NCBI RefSeq assembly: GCF_026041215.1
Contig: NZ_JAPEIQ010000033.1
Location: 124,001-188,000 of the forward strand
Origin: Hoyosella sp. YIM 151337
Lineage (GTDB): Bacteria; Actinomycetota; Actinomycetes; Mycobacteriales; Mycobacteriaceae
Direction of reading: 5' to 3'
DNA length: 64,000 nucleotides
In this document: one piece after another, positions 57,307-64,000 of the stretch
Position numbering within the stretch: position 1 is the stretch's first letter
How the letters are laid out: each line of letters starts with the position of its first letter
Notes under the pieces: generated by a model
What the model was told of the DNA's origin: nothing
What the model saw: only the letters and a program-made list of their open reading frames with translations
Databases searched by the model: none
Program-made: the position numbers and the translations under genes

Positions 57307-58614
57307 ATGAATGCACCGTTCTTCGGGCCGGACTGGCACGCCCTCGCGGAATCGGACCCTGAGATCGCGGGTGTCATCCTGGGGGAAGTTGAGCGCTGGT
57401 CGTCGGGGCTGCAACTGATCGCAAGCGAAAACGTGACGAGTCCCGCCGTGCTGGCGGCGGTGGCATCGACCCTGTCAAACAAGTACGCGGAGGGTTACCC
57501 GGGCCGCCGCTTCTACAAGGGCTGCGAATATGCTGACAAAGCCGAGCACCTCGCTGTCACCCGCGCCAAGGAGCTGTTCGGCGCAGAACACGTTAACGTG
57601 CAGCCACACTCCGGGGCGAGCGCGAATCTCGCGGCATACGCGGCTTTCGCGCAGCCGGACGATCCGGTACTCGCACTCAGCCTGGCCCATGGCGGTCATG
57701 CAACTCATGGCTCGCGAGTGAATTTCTCGGGCAACTGGTTTACTCCGGTTTCGTACCACGTCCGCAAGGACACCGAACTCATCGATTACGACGAAATGCG
57801 TGATCTCGCCCGCCTGCATCGGCCGCGAATGATTCTGTGCGGCGGGACTGCGTACTCGCGGCTCATCGACTATGCGATGTTCCGCGAGATCGCAGATGAA
57901 ATCGACGCCATCCTGTGGGTCGACGCGTCCCACTACCTTGGGCTGGTGGCAGGGCGGGCGGTACCGTCTCCTGTGCCGTACGCAGACGTGATCACTGCGA
58001 CGACGCACAAGACACTGCGTGGGCCACGCGGGGGGATGATTTTGTGCCGCGCGGAGCACGCAAAGGCTGTCGACCGTGCTGTTTTTCCGTTCAGTCAGGG
58101 CGGGCCGATGATGCAGACGATCGCGGCGAAGGCGGTCGCTTTCCGGGAGGCGGCGACTGACGATTTCGCTGCTTATGCCAGGCGCACCGTCGAGAATGCC
58201 GGCGCGCTGAGCGGGGCACTCGGTGAGCGCGGTGTGCGGACAGTGTCAGGCGGGACGGACACGCATCTCGCGGTGCTCGACCTCACAGAGCTAGGGGTGA
58301 ATGGCGCGGACGCGGAAAGCCGCTGTGCGGCTGCCCGGATTCTCCTGACTAAGAATCCCGTGCCCTACGACGCGATGCCGCCGCGGACTCCTTCGGGCGT
58401 CCGCGTCGGTACTGCGGCTTTGTCCGCTCAGGGATTCGGTCCAGCCGACATGGATGGTGTCGCCGACGTGCTGACCCGCGCGATTACCGCGGAGCGCGGT
58501 ACGCGTAAAGGGGACGGGATCATCGCGGAGGTGGGGGAGGACGTGCTGCAAATGGTGGCGGCCAAACCTGCTTACGCCCGTGGCGAAACCAGTCCTGCGG
58601 AAACATCGCGGTAG
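57307..58614 (+). CDS. glyA: Serine hydroxymethyltransferase
   Basis: A 435-residue PLP enzyme interconverting serine and glycine with tetrahydrofolate. LQLIASENVTSPAVL near 38, NKYAEGYPGRRFYKGCEYAD near 58, VQPHSGASANLAAY near 100 and the PLP Lys in TATTHKTLRGPRGG near 235 are diagnostic. The active-site Asp-x-x-His reads DASHYLGLVAG. Between sua5-type and wecA genes an SHMT is not found in M. tuberculosis, so this may be a lineage-specific or second copy. ATG 57307 lies 21 bases behind the previous stop, within the operon. Confidence 0.92.
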   Translation: MNAPFFGPDWHALAESDPEIAGVILGEVERWSSGLQLIASENVTSPAVLAAVASTLSNKYAEGYPGRRFYKGCEYADKAEHLAVTRAKELFGAEHVNVQPHSGASANLAAYAAFAQPDDPVLALSLAHGGHATHGSRVNFSGNWFTPVSYHVRKDTELIDYDEMRDLARLHRPRMILCGGTAYSRLIDYAMFREIADEIDAILWVDASHYLGLVAGRAVPSPVPYADVITATTHKTLRGPRGGMILCRAEHAKAVDRAVFPFSQGGPMMQTIAAKAVAFREAATDDFAAYARRTVENAGALSGALGERGVRTVSGGTDTHLAVLDLTELGVNGADAESRCAAARILLTKNPVPYDAMPPRTPSGVRVGTAALSAQGFGPADMDGVADVLTRAITAERGTRKGDGIIAEVGEDVLQMVAAKPAYARGETSPAETSR

Positions 58615-58619
58615 CGTCA

Positions 58620-59792
58620 GTGCTCGTGACCACCACCGATCCCGTGATCCACCTCCTCGCACAGCCTGGTGGTGGCGCTGGGGTACCGATCCGCGAACTC
58701 ATGCTGATCTGCCTCACCGCGGCGATCGTGACCTTTTTAGGAACCGGACTTGTTCGCGTTCTCGCGATCCGGGGTGGCGCGGTCGCTTATCCGCGCGATC
58801 GTGATGTCCACGTCGAGCCGACCCCGCGGATGGGCGGCGTGGGGATGTTCCTCGGTATCGTCGCCGCGATCTACCTTGCGCAACAGTTGCCAGCCCTGAC
58901 GCGGGGATTCGAGTACACCACCGACATTCAGGCGGCCGTGATCGCCGGTGCGGTCATCGTGGTTGTGGGAATGATCGACGATCGATGGGGTCTCGATGCG
59001 CTGACAAAATTCATGGGGCAGGTCACCGCGGGCGGAGTGCTCGTTGTGCTCGGCGTCTCCTGGTATGTGCTCTACGTGCCCTTCGGTGCGGGCACGACCT
59101 TGATCCTTGATCAGTTGCAGGCAGCGGGGCTCACGGTGTTCCTCACGGTCCTGATGGTCAACGCCATGAACTTCGTTGACGGTCTCGACGGACTCGCTGC
59201 CGGGCTGGGACTGATCGCAGCCCTATCGATCTGCGCCTTCTCGGTCGGCATGCTCTTCGATCAGGGGGGTGATGTCAGTGTGTATCCACCTGCGATGCTT
59301 GCCGCGGCGCTCGCAGGCGCTTGCCTGGGATTTCTGCCGCACAATTTTCAGCCTGCGCGCATCTTCATGGGCGATTCCGGCTCAATGCTGATTGGCGTCA
59401 TGCTCGCCGCGATCTCGACTAGTGCGTCGGGGAAGATCAGCCTCGATCTCTATGGCCCGCGTGACCTCATCGGTTTGCTGGCACCGGTGCTCGTGGTGGT
59501 GGCGGTGATGTTCATTCCGCTGCTCGACCTGCTGATGGCTGTCGTGCGCCGGACCCGAGCGGGCCGCAGTCCGTTCAGTCCCGACAAAATGCACCTGCAT
59601 CATCGGCTGCTGGAAATAGGACACTCACATCGCCGTGTGGTTCTCGTCATTTATGGCTGGGTCGCCCTGCTAGCGTTCGGTGCGGTGGGCGGCTCGCTGA
59701 TCGATAGGCGTGTGGTCGTGCCCGTATTCTTGATCGGCGTGCTGATTGCGCTGATCATCACGGTGGTGCCACGTTTCAGCAGGTCCAGGTAG
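58620..59792 (+). CDS. wecA: Polyprenyl-phosphate GlcNAc-1-phosphate transferase (WecA/Rfe)
   Basis: A 390-residue integral membrane enzyme with about 11 helices. It transfers GlcNAc-1-P from UDP-GlcNAc to decaprenyl phosphate, the first step of the arabinogalactan linkage unit in mycolic-acid bacteria. TPRMGGVGMFLG near 68, GMIDDRWGLDAL near 118, MNFVDGLDGLAAGLG near 182, FMGDSGSMLIG near 250 and DKMHLHHRLLEIGHS near 325 are the conserved cytosolic motifs. GTG 58620 (or 58626) starts only five bases after the glyA stop. Confidence 0.92.
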   Translation: MLVTTTDPVIHLLAQPGGGAGVPIRELMLICLTAAIVTFLGTGLVRVLAIRGGAVAYPRDRDVHVEPTPRMGGVGMFLGIVAAIYLAQQLPALTRGFEYTTDIQAAVIAGAVIVVVGMIDDRWGLDALTKFMGQVTAGGVLVVLGVSWYVLYVPFGAGTTLILDQLQAAGLTVFLTVLMVNAMNFVDGLDGLAAGLGLIAALSICAFSVGMLFDQGGDVSVYPPAMLAAALAGACLGFLPHNFQPARIFMGDSGSMLIGVMLAAISTSASGKISLDLYGPRDLIGLLAPVLVVVAVMFIPLLDLLMAVVRRTRAGRSPFSPDKMHLHHRLLEIGHSHRRVVLVIYGWVALLAFGAVGGSLIDRRVVVPVFLIGVLIALIITVVPRFSRSR

Positions 59793-59834
59793 CGTTTCTG
59801 AGAATGTCCGAGTCGGCCGTTAGGCTTTGTAAGC

Positions 59835-60380
59835 GTGAGCACTCCAAGCAAAGGTTCAGGCAATTCCCCCTATCCGGATGCTGACTCAGCATCGCCGGCC
59901 GCCGAGTCGGGCGCAGCGCGGCTGCGGTTCGCGCCACCAGACGACCCGGCCGCCCCGCTGCGGGCTGCTGTTCGGTACGGCGTGATCGGTTTGATCGTGC
60001 TTGCCGTTGCGGGCTCGATCATCGCGTATCTCGCCGCGGGGCTGTCCGGGCTGTGGGGAGCGCTCATCGGTGCCGCGGTTGGCGGGGGCTTTATCCTCTT
60101 CACCGCGCTCAGCGTGCTGTTCTCGGCGCGCTATAACGCGCTGACGGCAGGAGCTCTTATCCTCGGCGGATGGGCACTGAAAATGCTGCTCGCTCTGGTT
60201 GTCTTCGCTGTGCTGTCGAACATGACTTTCTACAGCCAGCCGGCTCTTGCGATCGTTGTGATCGCCGCGCTCATTCTGGTGCTCGGTGCGGAAACGTATG
60301 GAGTGCTCAAGCAGCGCACTCCATATGTGACGCCAACCCGTGAAAAAGTGATATCGGACACAAATGACGACGAAAAGTAG
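59835..60380 (+). CDS. AtpI-like membrane protein
   Basis: A 181-residue protein preceding the ATP synthase genes, corresponding to mycobacterial Rv1303. After a polar 45-residue start there are four hydrophobic segments (AVRYGVIGLIVLAVAGSIIAYL, LWGALIGAAVGGGFILFTALSVL, ALTAGALILGGWALKMLLALVVF and ALAIVVIAALILVLGAETYGVL). AtpI-type proteins assist c-ring assembly or ion supply. The end of the gene contains a perfect 10-bp inverted repeat (60297-60306 with 60316-60325). GTG 59835 is the start. Confidence 0.8.
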   Translation: MSTPSKGSGNSPYPDADSASPAAESGAARLRFAPPDDPAAPLRAAVRYGVIGLIVLAVAGSIIAYLAAGLSGLWGALIGAAVGGGFILFTALSVLFSARYNALTAGALILGGWALKMLLALVVFAVLSNMTFYSQPALAIVVIAALILVLGAETYGVLKQRTPYVTPTREKVISDTNDDEK

Positions 60381-60671
60381 TACTACAGCTCGTCGTTTAT
60401 CGATAAAGACATCACCCTGCCTACACAATGTCGTAGAGAAGTTGATATCGTCACCGACTAGCAGTGCCGGCGATACGGCGGAATCAGACAAGCCGCCACG
60501 TTGTCGTGCCTGCAGGCGTTGCGTAAGGCGTGCGGCCCACAGGCACTCGCCCATACAATTCGCTGGGCCCATCGTGTGCGCCGCGCACGGGGCCTTGATA
60601 GTTCGTTATCGTGCCCGATCATGCCGCGGGGTTCTACTGCGGCCGAACAACGGAAGAGACCGCTGAGCGTC
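60381..60671 (+). promoter_or_regulatory. Leader of the ATP synthase operon
   Basis: About 290 bases without a supported gene before atpB. A stem GTGCCTG/CAGGCAC (60506-60512, 60540-60546) surrounds a 27-base loop. It probably contains the atp promoter, but no consensus could be fixed with confidence. Confidence 0.4.
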
Positions 60672-61472
60672 ATGAATCTGGCTGCCGGTACATTCCACCC
60701 GCCGTCGCTGAACGACTTCTTTCCGCCCGCCCTCCTTTTTGAAGGCACCCCATTTGAGCTCGACCGGTTGATGCTCATCCGGATCTTGGTCGCCACACTT
60801 GTCGCCGTATTCTTCGCGATGGCGCTGCGCAACCCTCAGATTGTTCCTCGCGGTGTCCAGAACGTCGCTGAGATCTTCCTCGACTTCGTGCGAATTCACA
60901 TCGCGGAGGAGATTCTCGGCAAGACTCAGGGGCGGCGCTTCTTCCCGCTGATCGCCACGATCTTCTTCCTCGTACTGGGGCTGAACCTCACCGGCGTGAT
61001 CCCGTTCCTCAACATTTCGTCTAACGCGCGCATCGGCATGCCGATCGTGCTGGCGGCACTCGCGTACATCGTCTTCAACTACGTGGGCATCTCCAAGTAC
61101 GGGTTTTTCCGGTACATCAAAGCGAGCATCGTTGTGCCCGGCGTCCCCAAGGCACTGCACCTCCTGCTGATTCCGATCGAGTTTGTCTCGACGTTCGTCC
61201 TGCGGCCGTTCACGCTGACTGTCCGTCTGATGGTCGCGATGCTCGCGGGCCACATCATGCTGGTGCTGTTCTTCAGTGCAACCTGGTGGTTCTTCACCGC
61301 TACGGGACCGGGAGCACCAGAACTCTGGCTGCGCCCGTTCGGCATTGCCTCCCTGATCGGCGGCGTTGCATTCACCTTCTTCGAACTGCTGGTCATGTTC
61401 CTGCAGGCGTACATCTTCGCGATGCTGACCTGTGTGTACATCGACCTGGCGCTGCACGCTGAAGAGCACTAG
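60672..61472 (+). CDS. atpB: ATP synthase Fo subunit a
   Basis: A 266-residue membrane subunit forming the proton half-channels. The essential Arg is in RPFTLTVRLMVAMLAGHIMLVLFF near 185, with LNLTGVIPFLNI near 103 and ELLVMFLQAYIFAMLTCVYIDLALHAEEH at the C-terminus. Five to six helices are visible. ATG 60672 gives the normal length; the frame is open upstream to 60501 and an ATG at 60620 cannot be excluded. The atpE gene follows after a 122-base spacer. Confidence 0.93.
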   Translation: MNLAAGTFHPPSLNDFFPPALLFEGTPFELDRLMLIRILVATLVAVFFAMALRNPQIVPRGVQNVAEIFLDFVRIHIAEEILGKTQGRRFFPLIATIFFLVLGLNLTGVIPFLNISSNARIGMPIVLAALAYIVFNYVGISKYGFFRYIKASIVVPGVPKALHLLLIPIEFVSTFVLRPFTLTVRLMVAMLAGHIMLVLFFSATWWFFTATGPGAPELWLRPFGIASLIGGVAFTFFELLVMFLQAYIFAMLTCVYIDLALHAEEH

Positions 61473-61549
61473 CACAGCAGGCAACGCACCCGCTAGACCT
61501 ACCGAAAAGCACGAACCACCGCTACCACTCTGGTACACAAAGGACCTGA

Positions 61550-61837
<288 letters not shown>

Positions 61838-61839
61838 TC

Positions 61840-62394
61840 ATGGACGCATCGATCACCATTCTCGCCGCGGAGGAAGTGAATCCTCTCGTCCCCGCGGTGT
61901 ATGACATCGTTTGGTCGATTGTTGCGCTGTCGATTGTCGGTCTTGTCTTCTGGAAGTTCGTAGTCCCGAAGTTCAAGGACGTCCTTGAACGGCGCACCGA
62001 GGAGATCGAGGGCGGTATCAAGCGTGCCGAGGCCCTGCAGGCCGAGGCGAAGCACGCGCTTGAGCAATACCGGGCTCAGCTCGCTGAGTCGAGGGCCGAA
62101 GCAGCCAAGATCCGTGAAGAAGCGCGCACGCAGGGCCAGCAGATCATCGATGAGATGAAGGCTCAGGCTCAGGCGGAATCTGACCGGATCGTTGCGAACG
62201 GCCAGACCCAACTCGAGGCCCAGCGTCAGCACATCGTCGCTGATTTGCGCACTGATCTAGGGCGTACCGCCGTCGATCTGGCTGAGAAGATCATCGGTGA
62301 ATCTGTTGCCGATGAGGCTCAGCGCGCCGCAACGGTAGACCGTTTCCTCAGCGAACTCGACACCATCGGCGCAAATTCAGCACCAGGGAAGTGA
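61840..62394 (+). CDS. atpF: ATP synthase Fo subunit b
   Basis: A 184-residue stator protein: a membrane helix ([26 protein letters not shown], about 21-46) and a long charged coiled coil ([41 protein letters not shown], by pattern) reaching to the head. ATG 61840 begins two bases after atpE. Its stop overlaps the atpH start (GTGA). Confidence 0.95.
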   Translation: MDASITILAAEEVNPLVPAVYDIVWSIVALSIVGLVFWKFVVPKFKDVLERRTEEIEGGIKRAEALQAEAKHALEQYRAQLAESRAEAAKIREEARTQGQQIIDEMKAQAQAESDRIVANGQTQLEAQRQHIVADLRTDLGRTAVDLAEKIIGESVADEAQRAATVDRFLSELDTIGANSAPGK

Positions 62395-63218
62395 GCACCA
62401 TGTACGCAGCGAGTCGCGAGGCGCTCGCAAAGACTCAGTCCGCTTTGACGGATGCGCTGAGCCAGGCGGGCTCCTCGGCTGAGACGGCAACCGAAGCGGG
62501 GGCGCAGTTGTTCTCCGTGGTTGGACTGCTCGACGAGAATCGCAGCGTGCGGACGGCTCTGACGGACGTCTCCGTTTCCTCCTCGAGCCGTTCCGCACTG
62601 GCAGAGCAGCTCTTCACCGGGAAGGTTTCGGGCCCGGTGGTGGAGACACTGAAGACGGCGTCGGCGCAGGACTGGTCCGCGCCGGCCGACTTCGTGAACT
62701 CCCTGGTTCACGTTGCGCGCGTCGCATACCTGCGAGCTGCAGCGGACGAGGAGAAACTCGACACCGTAGAGGACGAGATCTTCCGGCTGAGCCGTATTAC
62801 TGCGGCAAATCCTGAACTCGAGCAAGCGCTCTCGGACCGTTCCCGGCCCGCGAGTGCGACCGCTGAGGTCTTGAAGGAGCTGCTGTACGGCAAAGTCACG
62901 CCGATCACGGAGGCTCTCGCGGCCCAGGCGGTTGCTCGCTCCAGGCGAGCTCCCGCCGATGAATTTGCCGAGATCGCATCCCTGGCAGCAGAGCAGCGCG
63001 AGCGGGCTGTCGCACATGTGCGCAGCAGTGTCGCACTCTCGGATAGTCAGAAGGAGCGGCTCGCCACGGCGCTGGACCGGATCTATGGCAAGCGAATCGC
63101 TGTACACGTGGAAGTCGATCCGTCATTGCTCAGCGGGCTGGTCGTCCGTGTGGGTGACGAGGTGATTGACGGCAGTGCAGCGGGGCGTCTGGCCGCGCTG
63201 CGCAAGGCCCTCAAGTAA
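62391..63218 (+). CDS. atpH: ATP synthase F1 subunit delta
   Basis: A 275-residue stator-top subunit. The delta C-terminal signature is [23 protein letters not shown] ... [51 protein letters not shown]. It is longer than the about 178 residues of E. coli but has no fused b' part, unlike the about 446-residue b-delta protein of mycobacteria. GTG 62391 overlaps atpF (GTGA); ATG 62400 is an alternative. Confidence 0.95.
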   Translation: MSTMYAASREALAKTQSALTDALSQAGSSAETATEAGAQLFSVVGLLDENRSVRTALTDVSVSSSSRSALAEQLFTGKVSGPVVETLKTASAQDWSAPADFVNSLVHVARVAYLRAAADEEKLDTVEDEIFRLSRITAANPELEQALSDRSRPASATAEVLKELLYGKVTPITEALAAQAVARSRRAPADEFAEIASLAAEQRERAVAHVRSSVALSDSQKERLATALDRIYGKRIAVHVEVDPSLLSGLVVRVGDEVIDGSAAGRLAALRKALK

Positions 63219-63327
63219 CAGCACAACAGAACCGAGATAGCGCCGGACCCAATGGCGCAGCTGAAGAACTAGTTAACTCCGGTTACCGTGGCTGGTAACC
63301 CATAGACTACCGAGAGCAGGAAAAACA

Positions 63328-64000
63328 ATGGCGGAGCTGACGATCTCCTCCGACGAGATCCGTAGCGCGATCGAGAACTACACCGCGAGCTTCACCCCAG
63401 AGTCGTCTCGCGAGGAGGTTGGCACTGTCGTCGACGCAAGTGACGGCATCGCTCACGTTTCCGGCCTCCCGTCCGCGATGGCGAATGAGCTGCTGGAATT
63501 CCCCGGCGGCATCCTCGGCGTGGCGCTGAACCTCGAAGACCGTGAAATCGGTGCGGTTATTCTCGGAAACTTCGAGGAGATCCAAGAAGGGCAGCAGGTC
63601 AAGCGGACCGGTGACGTCCTTTCGGTGCCCGTGGGCGACGGCTTCCTTGGGCGAGTGATCGATCCGCTGGGTGCGCCTATCGACGGTCTCGGCGACATCG
63701 AATCGAACGAGACTCGTGCCCTGGAGCTCCAGGCCGCGACAGTGCTGGAGCGCCAGCCGGTTCACGAGCCGCTGCAGACGGGCCTCAAGGCAATCGACGC
63801 GATGACACCGATCGGTCGCGGTCAGCGCCAGCTCGTCATCGGTGACCGCAAGACTGGTAAGACGGCGGTGTGCGTCGACGCGATCCTCAACCAGAAGAGC
63901 AACTGGGATTCGGGCGATCCGGCCAAGCAGGTGCGCTGCATCTACGTCGCGATCGGGCAGAAGGGCTCCACGATCGCGGGTGTCAAGGCTGCCCTTGAAG
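63328..64000 (+). CDS. atpA: ATP synthase F1 subunit alpha (runs off right edge)
   Basis: The first 224 codons are present: [18 protein letters not shown], the beta-barrel segment [50 protein letters not shown], and the nucleotide-binding start [21 protein letters not shown] (P-loop GDRKTGKT near 170), ending in [15 protein letters not shown] at the window edge. AGCAGGAAAAAC precedes ATG 63328. Confidence 0.97.
   Translation, partial: MAELTISSDEIRSAIENYTASFTPESSREEVGTVVDASDGIAHVSGLPSAMANELLEFPGGILGVALNLEDREIGAVILGNFEEIQEGQQVKRTGDVLSVPVGDGFLGRVIDPLGAPIDGLGDIESNETRALELQAATVLERQPVHEPLQTGLKAIDAMTPIGRGQRQLVIGDRKTGKTAVCVDAILNQKSNWDSGDPAKQVRCIYVAIGQKGSTIAGVKAALE

Overview
The window comes from the chromosome of a GC-rich actinomycete, most probably a mycolic-acid bacterium (Mycobacteriales/Corynebacteriales). 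The reasons are the 2-oxoglutarate decarboxylase/dehydrogenase of the actinobacterial Kgd (E2-like + E1) type, frequent GTG starts, a PimC-like mannosyltransferase gene, and the order argS-lysA-hom-thrC-thrB-rho-rpmE-prfA-prmC-tsaC-(glyA)-wecA-atpI-atpBEFHA, which is the order seen in mycobacteria and rhodococci. Unlike Mycobacterium, the ATP synthase delta gene (atpH) is not fused to a b-type subunit. The genus cannot be fixed from the sequence alone. I see no transposase, prophage, CRISPR array or plasmid-type gene, so this is mainly core and lineage-specific chromosome.

Layout. 1-4.6 kb: end of a secreted protein, a stress-type membrane protein, a SUFU-domain protein, a PHP phosphoesterase, a small membrane protein and malic enzyme, closed by a perfect 22-bp hairpin. 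4.6-7.8 kb: an SDR and a Baeyer-Villiger-type monooxygenase with a divergent TetR regulator. 7.9-15.5 kb: kgd and a fused asymmetric ABC exporter. 15.5-23 kb: glutathionyl-hydroquinone-reductase-like protein, nucleoside hydrolase, GNAT protein, acyl-CoA dehydrogenase, enoyl-CoA hydratase, EcsC-like protein, patatin and phosphoribosyltransferase. 23-28.3 kb: two diverged copies of one unrecognised gene family flank a DEAD-box RNA helicase, a PimC-like glycosyltransferase and a membrane protein. 28.5-33.2 kb: an RNase-H-like protein without its catalytic acids and several cell-envelope lipoproteins. 33.3-36.8 kb: a COG0523 (CobW-type) metallochaperone GTPase translationally coupled to an unknown TPR-like protein, then a 0.63-kb non-coding stretch and a small orphan gene. 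36.8-42.9 kb: HIT protein, MFS exporter, metal/siderophore-type binding lipoprotein, a flavoprotein plus M19 dipeptidase pair and tRNA-Arg(CCG). 42.9-44.5 kb: DUF305/DUF3105 envelope proteins.

44.7-64 kb is the conserved core: argS and the aspartate-family amino acid genes lysA, hom, thrC and thrB, joined by four consecutive 4-bp start/stop overlaps; rho behind a long leader; ribosomal protein L31; release factor 1 and its methylase; tRNA threonylcarbamoylation (tsaC-like); serine hydroxymethyltransferase; the polyprenyl-phosphate GlcNAc-1-P transferase; and the start of the F1Fo ATP synthase operon, which runs off the right edge inside atpA.

No textbook defence or mobile system is present. 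The items most worth a second look are the duplicated unknown family (23.0 and 27.6 kb), the catalytically stripped RNase-H-like protein (28.5 kb), the CobW/TPR pair (33.3-35.9 kb), the flavoprotein/dipeptidase unit (40.2-42.6 kb), the small gene behind a palindrome-rich leader (35.9-36.8 kb), and the degenerate-site signature in the fused ABC exporter.
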